This document shows, piece after piece, positions 1 through 7,883 of a DNA stretch of 9,621 nucleotides. The notes under the pieces were generated by a model that had not been told where the DNA came from, searched no databases, and was given only the letters and a program-made list of their open reading frames with translations. The DNA is from Candidatus Zhuqueibacterota bacterium. GTDB lineage: Bacteria > Zhuqueibacterota > Zhuqueibacteria > Residuimicrobiales > Residuimicrobiaceae. Made by a program: the position numbers and the translations under genes. The stretch's first letter is position 1. Every line of letters begins with the position of its first letter. The DNA is taken from the NCBI GenBank assembly GCA_016934435.1, contig JAFGSU010000478.1:1-9621 (forward strand). Direction: 5' to 3'.

Positions 1-1
1 G

Positions 2-535
2 TACCCCTGGGATGGTAAAAATATCTACTTCATGGGATTCATGGGCACCGGGAAAAGCCGCGTAGCCAGAGCATTTGCCAGATTATTGGGCTGGCCCTAT
101 CAAGATACGGACGCGATAATCGTCGAAAAAGCAGGGTTGTCGGTGGAAGATATTTTTGCGCTGCACGGCGAAGCATATTTTCGCGAATTGGAAGATGAGG
201 TTGTCAGCGATATCAGCAAGAAAAAGCATCATGTTTTTGCCCTGGGCGGCGGCGCGGTTGTGCGGGAACATAATTGGAACCTGATCGAAAATAGCGGGCT
301 TACCATCTGTCTGTATGCGGAAAAAAAGGTGCTCGTCCAACGTCTCCATCGCAAACACCATCGACCGCTTCTCAAGAATTTAACACTGGAGGAAATTCAA
401 CGACGCGTGGACGAACTGCTGTCGCAACGGCAGCCGTATTATGACCGCGCGCAGTACCACTTTCAAAGCTTGGAAGAGGTGCGAGCCGATCAACTGGCCG
501 TCAAAATATTCAACCAGCTAATGGATGAGATATGA
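2..535 (+). CDS. aroK: Shikimate kinase, 5' end cut by window
   Basis: Cytoplasmic enzyme that phosphorylates shikimate to shikimate 3-phosphate with ATP, in the pathway to chorismate. Counting from the Met at base 32 as residue 1, the P-loop GFMGTGKS is at 2-9. The Asp pair of the Mg/shikimate site is D25 and D27, the shikimate-binding Arg in FRELE is R51, the GGG loop is 72-74, the lid Arg in RPLL is R111 and the adenine-side Arg in RQPYY is R133. The frame is open back to the window edge and reads YPWDGKNIYF before Met32. Family members normally have a strand such as NIYLIGF just before the P-loop, so Met32 is too late to be the true start. No ATG, GTG or TTG lies in frame before it here, so the start is off-window and the protein is somewhat longer than 178 residues. 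Its stop overlaps the aroB start (ATGA), which suggests translational coupling. Family call is near certain; the N-terminus is unknown. Confidence 0.96.
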   Translation, partial: YPWDGKNIYFMGFMGTGKSRVARAFARLLGWPYQDTDAIIVEKAGLSVEDIFALHGEAYFRELEDEVVSDISKKKHHVFALGGGAVVREHNWNLIENSGLTICLYAEKKVLVQRLHRKHHRPLLKNLTLEEIQRRVDELLSQRQPYYDRAQYHFQSLEEVRADQLAVKIFNQLMDEI

Positions 536-1623
536 AAACCCTGCATGTACGCACAGTAAAGTCCTATCCCATCCATATCGGCTCATCCTCTCTTGCCCAA
601 TTGCCCGAATATCTTGCTGCCCTGTCGCCGACCGGACCTGTTATTATCATCACCGATAGCAACGTGGGGCCCTTGTACGCCGATAAACTACGGGATTATT
701 TGCAGCGGCAAACGCTACACGCCCATATCCTTACGGTTCCGGCGGGCGAAGAAGCCAAGTCCTTGCAGACTTTGGATTTTTTAATTTCGCAATTGATGGA
801 CAGCGGTGCGACACGCCAGTCCCTTATCGTGGCGCTCGGCGGCGGCGTCATAGGCGATCTGGCCGGCTTTACGGCGGCAACCTACATGCGCGGTATACGG
901 TTGGTGCAGATTCCCACCACCTTGCTGGCGCAAATAGACAGCAGCATCGGCGGCAAAGTCGGCATTAATCATCCAATGGGGAAAAATATCATCGGCGCCT
1001 TTTATCATCCCGAACTGGTCCTGATTGATCCTGCGGTATTGCCAACGCTGCCGCAACGAGAGCTGCGCGCCGGAACGGCCGAAATGGTCAAGTATGCATT
1101 GATTCAGGATTCAAAACTATTCCATCATGTGGACAAGAGACTCGGCCATATTTTGCAATTAACAGACCTCGATGAGATGGCTGATCTGATTTATACCAGC
1201 TGTGCCATCAAGGTCCGAATCGTCGATCTGGATGAACGCGAACAGGGGATTCGTGCTACGCTCAATTTTGGCCATACCATCGGTCACGCGCTGGAAGCGG
1301 TTACCCGTTATCAATACTACCGGCATGGTGAGGCCGTTACCCTGGGCATGGCCGCGGCAGTGTTTATTTCTCGGCAGATGGGCTTTTTACAGGATGATCC
1401 GGCGCAAGCCGTCTGGACTTTATTAAAACAACTGCAGCCACCGGCCGTGCCCAAGGACGTTACACCGCAGGCGGTTAGACTGTATCTGCGCCGCGATAAA
1501 AAACGCATTGCATCCGGACAACAGTGGGTGCTGTTGAACGACATCGGCTCGTGTTTTATCACCACTGATGTGGCGGATTCCCTGATTGATGAGGCTGTTG
1601 AATTCTCGCTTCATTTTGAATGA
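532..1623 (+). CDS. aroB: 3-dehydroquinate synthase
   Basis: Converts DAHP to 3-dehydroquinate, the second step of the shikimate pathway, using NAD and a divalent metal (usually zinc) in the cytoplasm. The 363-residue length is normal for the family. The glycine-rich NAD-binding segment GGGVIGDLAGF is at 103-113, followed by the conserved QIPTTLLAQIDSSIGGK block at 126-142 and the KNIIGAF block near 151-157. By comparison with the characterised fungal enzyme, the metal ligands should be E184 (in GTAEMVKYAL), H248 (in NFGHTIGH) and H265 (in HGEAV); all three are present, as is H252. The start is the ATG overlapping the aroK stop (ATGA), which gives an N-terminus that begins directly with the first beta strand. 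It forms a tight pair with aroK, a common arrangement. No defects seen. Confidence 0.98.
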   Translation: MKTLHVRTVKSYPIHIGSSSLAQLPEYLAALSPTGPVIIITDSNVGPLYADKLRDYLQRQTLHAHILTVPAGEEAKSLQTLDFLISQLMDSGATRQSLIVALGGGVIGDLAGFTAATYMRGIRLVQIPTTLLAQIDSSIGGKVGINHPMGKNIIGAFYHPELVLIDPAVLPTLPQRELRAGTAEMVKYALIQDSKLFHHVDKRLGHILQLTDLDEMADLIYTSCAIKVRIVDLDEREQGIRATLNFGHTIGHALEAVTRYQYYRHGEAVTLGMAAAVFISRQMGFLQDDPAQAVWTLLKQLQPPAVPKDVTPQAVRLYLRRDKKRIASGQQWVLLNDIGSCFITTDVADSLIDEAVEFSLHFE

Positions 1624-1733
1624 GAAACATGCCAATATGCGCGATAATATGATTGAATGATCTCTAATGGCGTAACCGCGTCCTCAGATTGCTTAAAAAT
1701 AATGGATTATCATATTCAAGATAGGATAGCGGC

Positions 1734-2189
1734 ATGACAAACCTTCTCGTCCTCCACGGCCCCAACTTGAATTTGTTGGGTGAACGTGAACCGGATATAT
1801 ACGGCGCGCTCACGCTGGCCGAAATAGATGCAGAGCTGGGAAAGCTGGCCCAATCCCTAAATGTGACTTTGAAAACCTTGCAGTCCAACCACGAGGGCAT
1901 TCTTATCGATTTCATTCACGATTACCGAAAATGGGCGCAGGGGATTATCATCAATCCCGGCGCTCTGACGCATTACAGTTATGCTTTGCGCGATGCGCTG
2001 GCGGCTGTTCGCTTACCCGCTGTCGAGGTGCATCTTTCGGATATTAATCAACGAGAGGCTTTTCGGCGCGTCAGCGTGATTAAAGAGGTCTGTCTGGCAC
2101 AGATCAGCGGCCGCGGATTGCGGTCTTATCTGGACGGCCTGAAAATGGTGGTGGAACATATCCGCAAGGATTCGGTGTCCCCAGAGTAA
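1734..2189 (+). CDS. aroQ: 3-dehydroquinate dehydratase, type II
   Basis: Dehydrates 3-dehydroquinate to 3-dehydroshikimate by the type II (trans-elimination) route, directly after the AroB step. The 151 residues match the usual 140-150 of this dodecameric flavodoxin-like family. The N-terminal block LHGPNLNLLGEREPDIYG is at 7-24. Aligned to the well-studied mycobacterial enzyme, the active-site residues are R18 and catalytic Y23 on the lid loop, N74 in NPGALTHYS, H80, E98 and catalytic H100 in VEVHLSD; all are present. The loop after H100 reads SDINQREAFRR where Bacillus-type enzymes have SN..AREEFR; this looks like a lineage variant rather than damage. A modest purine-rich AGGAT lies about 10 bases before the ATG. 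It sits 110 bases after aroB in the same direction, so it may be co-transcribed or have its own promoter; neither can be decided by eye. Confidence 0.97.
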   Translation: MTNLLVLHGPNLNLLGEREPDIYGALTLAEIDAELGKLAQSLNVTLKTLQSNHEGILIDFIHDYRKWAQGIIINPGALTHYSYALRDALAAVRLPAVEVHLSDINQREAFRRVSVIKEVCLAQISGRGLRSYLDGLKMVVEHIRKDSVSPE

Positions 2190-2210
2190 AACTTGATGAA
2201 AGGCGCAGTG

Positions 2211-2326
2211 TTGGTTTAGCAGAGCGGTAAAACAGCATCTAATAACCAAACCGATTTGCTGCCTTTAGATTCATAAAGTAACTCGGTGGGGGCACAAATC
2301 AAGGTCAGAGTGCGGATCAACACCGA
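2211..2326 (+). other. Possible structured RNA leader ahead of polX
   Basis: The 171-base spacer between aroQ and polX contains several complementary segments. Bases 2211-2219 pair with 2239-2249 (9 pairs, 2-base bulge, 19-base loop). Bases 2253-2263 pair with 2291-2300 (10 pairs, one bulged C, 27-base loop). Bases 2283-2288 (TCGGTG), inside the loop of the second hairpin, pair with 2321-2326 (CACCGA), which would give a pseudoknot or an alternative fold. No T-run follows either hairpin, so they do not look like intrinsic terminators. I recognise no known riboswitch or other RNA family, and such pairings can arise by chance. Confidence 0.25.
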
Positions 2327-2360
2327 ATTTATCAATCCATAAATATTTGGGAAACAAAAT

Positions 2361-4079
2361 ATGAAAAATAAACAGATCGCTGAAATATTCGACCAGATTG
2401 CCGATATTCTTGAATTCAAAGGGGAATTGGTTTTCAAAATCAATGCGTATCGCAGAGCTGGTCGAGCCATCTCCGAGCTCGCAGAAGACATTGAGGATTT
2501 ATGGCGCGAGGGCAGGTTGGGGGAGATATCCGGCGTCGGCAAAGGATTGCAGGAAAAGATCGGCGAATTTTTAACTACGGGTCAGATTGCGGAGTTGCAG
2601 GAATTGGCCCAGCATGTTCCCAGCGGATTATTTGAATTGTTGAGCGTGCAGAATTTTGGTCCCAAAACCGCCGCACTGGCTTTCAAAGAGCTGGGCGTCG
2701 AAACCCTGACCGATTTGCAGCGTGTCCTTCAGGATGGGAGTCTGGCAAAATTGCCGGGTATGGGTGCCAAAAAAGTGGAAAATATTCGTAAAGGTCTGGA
2801 ATTTCGCCTGAGCGCCGAGGAAAGGCTTTCCATCGGCCTCGTGGTGCCGATTGTCGATGAAGTGGTGGCCTATTTAAAAAAAGTCGGCCCGAAAATCGGC
2901 CGGCTGTCACCGGCGGGTTCGGTTCGGCGCGGCCGCGAAACCGTGCACGATATTGATCTGCTGGCGGAAACAGATCACGGCGCCGATGTGATAAAAGCCT
3001 TTACAGACATGCCGGAGGTGACGCAAATTCTGGGCGCGGGCGATACCAAAGGCAGTGTAATCCTCAATGATCGCGTGCAAATAGATATTCGCGCCGTACC
3101 CGCGGAGAGCTTTGGCGCTGCCCTGCAATATTTCACCGGCAGCAAGGATCACAATGTGCATCTGCGCGAGATTGCCAAAAAATTAGGCTATAAAATAAAC
3201 GAGTATGGTATTTTTGCCAACGACAAAAAAATCGGCGGTGACCAGGAGGAGGCCATCTACGAAAAATTAGGCATGAGCTGGATTCCGCCGGAGTTGCGCG
3301 AAGATCGCGGCGAAATTGAAGCCGCTCAACAGGGCCATATTCCGCAGCTATTGCAACAGGAGGATATCCTCGCCGATCTGCATGTTCACTCCGTCTATTC
3401 GGACGGGCAGCTCACCGTGGCGGAGATGGCCGATGCCGTACGCGCCAGAGGCTACCGGTACATGGCCTTTTGCGATCACTCCAGATACGCCAATTATGCC
3501 AACGGTATGGATGAGAAACGATTGTTAAAACAGATACAGGAGATCAAAGCGCTGAACTCGAAGATGAAGGATTTTGTCATTCTCACCGGGTGTGAAGTGG
3601 ACATTCTTCCGGACGGCACTCTGGATTTCGGCGATGAAATGCTGGCCCAGCTCGATTTTGTGATTGCATCCATCCACAGCGGCTTCAAGACCAATCCGAC
3701 AGAGCGCGCCATTCGCGCCATGCAGAATCCCTACGTCGACGTCATCGGCCATCCCACCGGTCGACTGATCTCGCGACGGGAGGGCTATGATATCGACGTC
3801 AACGCCATCATCCAGGAAGCGGCCAAAACCGGTACGGCGCTGGAAATCAATTCCTACTGGGATCGACTCGACCTTTCCGATGTGAACGCGAAATTGGCCA
3901 TCGATGCGGGCGTTAAAATCTCCATCAACACCGATGCGCACCATCCCGAGCATCTGCCGATGATGCGCTACGGCGTGGCCACGGCTCGTCGCGGATGGGC
4001 AACCAAAGGAGATATTATCAATACATTAACCGTCGATGAACTGAAAAAATGGCAAAAAAGGAATCGAATAAGAACATGA
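2361..4079 (+). CDS. polX: DNA polymerase X with PHP nuclease domain
   Basis: Family X DNA polymerase that fills short gaps in base-excision repair; bacterial members also carry a metal-dependent PHP domain giving 3'-5' exonuclease and AP-site activity. The 572 residues match the roughly 570 of the Bacillus enzyme. Residues 1-80 form the helix-hairpin-helix 8-kDa domain (SGVGKGLQEKI at 57-67), and a second such motif LPGMGAKKVENI is at 131-142. The palm carries GSVRRGRE at 186-193 with metal-binding D197 and D199 and a third Asp, D242, in VQIDIRA. The PHP domain starts at DLHVHSVYSDG (339-349). Its nine expected ligands are all visible: H341, H343, D348, H373, E412, H439, H464, D525 and H527, so both activities are probably intact. 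The ribosome binding site is weak (GGGA, about 8 bases before the ATG). The stop overlaps the most likely start of the next gene (ATGA). Cytoplasmic; no sign of transfer. Confidence 0.97.
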   Translation: MKNKQIAEIFDQIADILEFKGELVFKINAYRRAGRAISELAEDIEDLWREGRLGEISGVGKGLQEKIGEFLTTGQIAELQELAQHVPSGLFELLSVQNFGPKTAALAFKELGVETLTDLQRVLQDGSLAKLPGMGAKKVENIRKGLEFRLSAEERLSIGLVVPIVDEVVAYLKKVGPKIGRLSPAGSVRRGRETVHDIDLLAETDHGADVIKAFTDMPEVTQILGAGDTKGSVILNDRVQIDIRAVPAESFGAALQYFTGSKDHNVHLREIAKKLGYKINEYGIFANDKKIGGDQEEAIYEKLGMSWIPPELREDRGEIEAAQQGHIPQLLQQEDILADLHVHSVYSDGQLTVAEMADAVRARGYRYMAFCDHSRYANYANGMDEKRLLKQIQEIKALNSKMKDFVILTGCEVDILPDGTLDFGDEMLAQLDFVIASIHSGFKTNPTERAIRAMQNPYVDVIGHPTGRLISRREGYDIDVNAIIQEAAKTGTALEINSYWDRLDLSDVNAKLAIDAGVKISINTDAHHPEHLPMMRYGVATARRGWATKGDIINTLTVDELKKWQKRNRIRT

Positions 4080-5782
4080 AACGAATTGGTCCGATACTCA
4101 TCGTTTTACTTGTATTATCGTGTCGCTATATCGAACGAGAATCCATCACCGCACCGGTGCCGGGGCAGCGCGGCATGGTTGTTTCATCGCAGAGGCTGGC
4201 TTCTGAAACGGGGATCACAGCGCTCGAGTCGGGGGGGAATGCGGTGGACGCGGCGGTGGCCACAGCTTTTGCTTTAGCCGTGGTGCATCCCACGGCAGGC
4301 AATATCGGCGGCGGCGGCTTTATGGTCATCCGTTTCGCCGATGGCCGCGCTACCACCATCGATTTCCGCGAAAAGGCGCCGTTACGCGCTCATCGTGATA
4401 TGTATCTCAAAAAGGATGGTTCCGTCGACGAAGACTTGAGCCGCATCGGCCACCTTGCCGCCGGCGTTCCCGGTAGTGTTGCGGGTCTGTGCCTGGCCCT
4501 CGAAAAATACGGCAGCAAACCCCTGAAGCAACTGATGGCGCCGGCCATCAAGCTGGCCGATAAAGGCTTCCCGGTGACAGCCGGACAGGCAAAGGATTTT
4601 AAAACCTTGCAAAAATATTTTCGCCGGTTTCCTGCCAGTGGCAAAATATTTTTGAAAAAAGACGGTAGTCCCTATCGGCAGGGGGAGCGGTTCCGACAAC
4701 GGGACCTGGCATGGACGCTCAAACGCATTGCTCAGCATGGCGCCGATGATTTTTATACCGGAGAGGTAGCAAAACGTATCGTCAGGGATATGGAGAAAAA
4801 TGGCGGACTCATCACACTGGAGGATTTGCGGCGGTACCGGGCGGTCGAGCGTCCTCCTGTTCGGGGCCGATACAAGGACTATGAAATAATCTCCATGGGG
4901 CCACCCAGTTCCGGCGGCATCGCCCTGATGCAAATGCTCAATATTTTAGAGAATGTGAATCTGGGCGCATTTGAACACAATTCAGCCGATTATGTGCACT
5001 GGCTTGTTGAAGCCATGCGCCGGGCATTTGCTGATCGTGCCTGCTACCTCGGCGATGCCGATTTCGTCCCCGTACCCGCGCAAGGTATCATGTCCAAAGA
5101 GTACGCCCGGCAACTATACCGGAGCATCGATTCATGCTATGCGACGCCCAGTAAAAGCCTCCAACACGGTGATCCGCACGTTTTTGAATCGGAAAGCCAT
5201 GAAACGACGCATTTCTCGGTAGTGGATGCCGAGGGCATGGCGGTATCGGTCACCACCACGCTTAACGGCGGTTACGGCAGTATGGCTGTGGTGGAGGGCG
5301 CCGGTTTCCTGCTCAATAATGAAATGGATGATTTTGCCGTCAAACCGGGTGTCCCTAATATGTACGAACTCGTGCAGAGTGAGGCCAATGCCATTGCACC
5401 GGAGAAACGCATGCTCTCTTCGATGACGCCGACGATAGTCATTAAAAACAACGAACTGCATCTGATCATCGGGTCTCCGGGCGGGCCCACCATTATTAAT
5501 ACCGTCCTCAGCATTATTCTCAATGTGCTCGAATTCGGCATGAATATTCATCAGGCCATCGCGGCGCCGCGATTCCATCACCAGTACCTGCCCGATGAGA
5601 TTCGGTATGAAGAGGATGGATTATCGTCGCAGGTTGTGACTTTTTTGCAGGAACGAGGCTATGCCCTAAAAAAGGTCGGCCGAATCGGGGAAGCGCATGG
5701 TATCATCTATGACGGCAACCAAAAGCTGTTTTATGGCGCAGCGGATTCTCGCGGAGAAGGGGCAGCTGTTGGATTGAACTAA
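4076..5782 (+). CDS. ggt: Gamma-glutamyltransferase, predicted lipoprotein
   Basis: Hydrolyses glutathione and other gamma-glutamyl compounds or transfers the gamma-glutamyl group, acting outside the inner membrane. I prefer the ATG at 4076, which overlaps the polX stop (ATGA), over an in-frame ATG at 4049 that has no ribosome binding site; this gives 568 residues. The N-terminus MKRIGPILIVLLVLSC is a short basic start, a hydrophobic stretch and a lipobox-like VLSC with C16, so lipid anchoring is likely. Arg and Lys, not Asp, follow closely, which fits outer-membrane sorting. The proenzyme self-cleaves before the nucleophile T377 in ETTHFSVVD, separating a large and a small subunit. Substrate-site matches to E. 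coli GGT include R98 in FREKAP, N397 in TTLN, NNEMDDF at 414-420, LSSMTP at 447-452 and GSPGGP at 466-471. The PGVPNMYELV stretch (424-433) resembles the E. coli lid loop, which some relatives lack. An N-terminal serine/threonine-amidase relative is possible, but the small-subunit motifs fit GGT closely. Confidence 0.95.
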   Translation: MKRIGPILIVLLVLSCRYIERESITAPVPGQRGMVVSSQRLASETGITALESGGNAVDAAVATAFALAVVHPTAGNIGGGGFMVIRFADGRATTIDFREKAPLRAHRDMYLKKDGSVDEDLSRIGHLAAGVPGSVAGLCLALEKYGSKPLKQLMAPAIKLADKGFPVTAGQAKDFKTLQKYFRRFPASGKIFLKKDGSPYRQGERFRQRDLAWTLKRIAQHGADDFYTGEVAKRIVRDMEKNGGLITLEDLRRYRAVERPPVRGRYKDYEIISMGPPSSGGIALMQMLNILENVNLGAFEHNSADYVHWLVEAMRRAFADRACYLGDADFVPVPAQGIMSKEYARQLYRSIDSCYATPSKSLQHGDPHVFESESHETTHFSVVDAEGMAVSVTTTLNGGYGSMAVVEGAGFLLNNEMDDFAVKPGVPNMYELVQSEANAIAPEKRMLSSMTPTIVIKNNELHLIIGSPGGPTIINTVLSIILNVLEFGMNIHQAIAAPRFHHQYLPDEIRYEEDGLSSQVVTFLQERGYALKKVGRIGEAHGIIYDGNQKLFYGAADSRGEGAAVGLN

Positions 5783-5808
5783 AAAAGAGTATTTTTTTGT
5801 ACTTTTTG
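5783..5808 (+). terminator. Weak AT-rich hairpin after ggt
   Basis: Directly after the stop codon, AAAA and AGTA (5783-5791, one bulged G) can pair with TACT and TTTT (5800-5807) around a T-rich loop. The T-rich context is terminator-like, but eight pairs, nearly all A-T, are weak. It may only mark a leaky 3' end of the polX-ggt unit. Confidence 0.25.
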
Positions 5809-5923
5809 ATTGCAATATACCGTTGAAATCAATATTTTTCACTTATACACCAAACGATTCTTTGCTAGGGAACCGGTTTTTTTTAGGCTCAGTCACTCAG
5901 AATCCTCAAACATATACATCTTT

Positions 5924-5945
5924 TGCTGACGGAAAGCGCTCAGCA
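5924..5945 (+). other. Small inverted repeat upstream of the beta-propeller gene
   Basis: TGCTGA (5924-5929) and TCAGCA (5940-5945) are perfectly complementary over six bases with a 10-base loop. It lies in the 235-base spacer before the secreted protein gene, 72 bases from its start. No T-run follows, so a terminator is unlikely; an operator or 5'-UTR hairpin is possible. I see no convincing promoter boxes in this spacer. Confidence 0.25.
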
Positions 5946-6003
5946 CAATATCGTTGGAATGTCGATCCAAATGGTGCTAACCCTGAATGAATAACAATAC
6001 AAG

Positions 6004-6010
6004 AAAGGAG
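6004..6010 (+). promoter_or_regulatory. Strong ribosome binding site AAAGGAG
   Basis: AAAGGAG sits 7 bases before the ATG at 6018 and matches the anti-Shine-Dalgarno sequence well. It fixes the start of the secreted protein and suggests strong translation compared with the weak sites before polX and ggt. Confidence 0.85.
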
Positions 6011-6017
6011 TATCCGT

Positions 6018-7808
6018 ATGAAGACCAGGTTACTGTTTTGTATGGTTCTGTTTTTATCGGTTTTCTGGGGAATGCAGGCAAATGCGCAAGGACACTCCGA
6101 GTCTTTTGTCATTGCCGGACTGCTATCGGGAGAGGGTTGGCCACAGGCGGCCTATAATCCCATTTCGGATGAGTACCTGGTAGTATGGGAGGATTATCGC
6201 AACGGCCGTTCCGACATCTATGGCCAATTTGTTAATGCCGACGGCACCCTCAGAGGCGAAAATATACCCATTGTAACCGCCAAAGGCAATCAATACTGGC
6301 CGCATCTGGATTTTGATCCGATTCTGCATCAGTTCCTCATCGTTTATGAAAATTGGACCGAGGACAAACATGGCGATATCCGCGGCATTTTTCTCAAAGC
6401 CGATGGCAGCTTCGGCGAAGCGCCCACGTCGGATGAGGAGGACCATACATTCGGAATCTGCACACATCCGGGCGATATTTACACCTGTTCGGTCGCCTTT
6501 AATTTCCGTGAACACGTCTACCTTGTTGTCTGGGGCGACGGCCGTTATGCGGGCGAACAGGGATTTAGCAAATTCGATGTATTCGGACAGCTCGTCGCTG
6601 CGGATGGTACGCTATTGCCGCCTCCTGATCCGGCTGATCCGGAAAAGAACTTTATCATTGCGGGTAATCCGGATTACGCGGAAAATGTGGCCGACGTGAC
6701 CTATAGCCATATTACCAATGAATTTTTTGTCGTCTGGGGTACTTCCGTCGGTTATGTTCACGGACAACGCATCAACCATCTCGGGCAGCACGTATTGGCC
6801 GATGGCACCATATTGGGATTGCTGAAGACCGGGGATCCTTCCATGCGGATTTCGGACGAATTCGACAATTCGCCGGATAGTTTCCAGGCGCGAGTCCAGG
6901 CAAACGTCAAATACAGTCAGTCACAGGAGGGATGGTGTGAATGTGAAGTGGTCTGGAAGGGCCGTCATATCCCGGATGGCAAGGATAATGACATCTGGGG
7001 TCAGCGAATCGGATTTTTCAAGGAAGGGGAAAAATTCGTCGCGAAATATGTTGATCTGGACGGTAATACGACATCGGTGGCTAAATATGCCGAACAGAAC
7101 AGCCTGATGAATTTTGCCAGATCGAACCATGCGATCAGTCTGCAAACCGGCTCCGTCAATGCGCCGGAAATTGCCTATGGCGCGCAGGATAATGAATTCC
7201 TGGTGGCCTGGGGCGATGCACGGGATCACGGTTATGGCTCCCAGGATGTCTATTGTCAGCGACTGGCGGTTCAGGATGATCATCATAAAATGCTTTTTCT
7301 TGCCGATGATCGCGTTAACACCGTAACAAACAAGGAAAATATTCCGTTGGCCGCCACAGAAGGCCTTTATCAGGGCAGCCTCATCGGAATCGCCCATAAT
7401 TCAGCTCATAATCAATTCCTGGTTGTTTATACTTTTAATGATCCAAAACAGAGTAATGAACCGGACCTAAAAGGTATTACGGTGTATGGATCACCGCCTA
7501 CTGCGGTGGAAGAAGATAAAAGTATCCCCGGCGGTCCTTATCTTGGCGCCAATTATCCCAATCCCTTTAACCAGGAAACACAGCTTGATTTTCTATTACA
7601 GCAACCAGAGCACATCGTGATATCGGTCTACGACTTGCTGGGTCGTGAGATAATTACATTGTTCAACGGCATCAAACCGGCCGGCCAGCACAGAATGAGC
7701 TGGAACGGCAAAGATACTCAGGGGAACGACATGGCGACCGGTATCTATTTCCTCACGCTTCGATATCAATCCAATGTCTTGATGCAAAAAGTAGCATTGG
7801 TTCGGTAG
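6018..7808 (+). CDS. Secreted beta-propeller-like protein with type IX sorting domain
   Basis: Function unknown; the architecture is clear. Residues 1-23 are a signal peptide (MKTR, hydrophobic core, ANA cleavage site before Q24). Residues about 38-495 contain seven degenerate repeats. Each has a strand like EYLVVWEDYRNG (52, 105, 167, 235, 307, 393 and 466) and, some 10-20 residues on, a strand like DIYGQFV (66, 120, 187, 246, 325, 410 and 483), often followed by a DGT turn. Seven copies at 53-86 residue spacing suggest a seven-bladed beta-propeller, which is my inference. Residues about 505-596 are a C-terminal domain with NYPNPFN at 512-518, the strand ISVYDLLGREI, a glycine turn, then GIYFLTL and a final KVALVR. 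This is the T9SS/Por sorting domain, which directs export across the outer membrane and surface attachment or release. No catalytic motif is visible; a binding or adhesive role is possible. Its own strong ribosome binding site and a downstream terminator suggest a single-gene transcript. Confidence 0.9.
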   Translation: MKTRLLFCMVLFLSVFWGMQANAQGHSESFVIAGLLSGEGWPQAAYNPISDEYLVVWEDYRNGRSDIYGQFVNADGTLRGENIPIVTAKGNQYWPHLDFDPILHQFLIVYENWTEDKHGDIRGIFLKADGSFGEAPTSDEEDHTFGICTHPGDIYTCSVAFNFREHVYLVVWGDGRYAGEQGFSKFDVFGQLVAADGTLLPPPDPADPEKNFIIAGNPDYAENVADVTYSHITNEFFVVWGTSVGYVHGQRINHLGQHVLADGTILGLLKTGDPSMRISDEFDNSPDSFQARVQANVKYSQSQEGWCECEVVWKGRHIPDGKDNDIWGQRIGFFKEGEKFVAKYVDLDGNTTSVAKYAEQNSLMNFARSNHAISLQTGSVNAPEIAYGAQDNEFLVAWGDARDHGYGSQDVYCQRLAVQDDHHKMLFLADDRVNTVTNKENIPLAATEGLYQGSLIGIAHNSAHNQFLVVYTFNDPKQSNEPDLKGITVYGSPPTAVEEDKSIPGGPYLGANYPNPFNQETQLDFLLQQPEHIVISVYDLLGREIITLFNGIKPAGQHRMSWNGKDTQGNDMATGIYFLTLRYQSNVLMQKVALVR

Positions 7809-7831
7809 AATAGCAAAATAATCCTGATAAT

Positions 7832-7883
7832 CCCCGGAGGCTGTAATCATAAAATTAAGCATTCGGCTTCCGGGGCGTTTTTT
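7832..7883 (+). terminator. Intrinsic terminator after the beta-propeller gene
   Basis: CCCCGGAGGCT (7832-7842) pairs with GGCTTCCGGGG (7865-7875), giving 11 pairs including two G-U, closed by a GC-rich base. The 22-base loop is followed by CG and a run of six T (7878-7883). It lies 23 bases after the stop codon, so it separates the secreted protein from the P1 peptidase. The loop is longer than usual; the rest is textbook. Confidence 0.85.

Noticed and set aside
1624..1733. Regulatory site or promoter between aroB and aroQ
   Set aside because: Only loose TTGCTT and TATCAT matches; no hairpin with a T-run and no repeat strong enough to report.
2039..2066. AroQ loop SDINQRE instead of the SN..ARE pattern as a sign of lost activity
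   Set aside because: All catalytic residues (R18, Y23, N74, H80, E98, H100) are intact, and the change is mild and probably lineage-typical.
2211..2290. tRNA-like string (TAGCAGAGCGGTAAAACAGCA resembling a D-arm)
   Set aside because: No matching acceptor stem, no proper anticodon arm and no GTTCGANTC T-loop at the right distance. A chance or highly decayed resemblance.
4382..4933. 183-codon open frame on the minus strand inside ggt
   Set aside because: It lies wholly within a strongly conserved enzyme gene, has no recognisable domain and is a frame shadow, as are the other antisense frames.
5870..5888. AACCGGTT followed by a T-run as a terminator
   Set aside because: It is a loopless 8-base palindrome, so it cannot form a stable hairpin in RNA.
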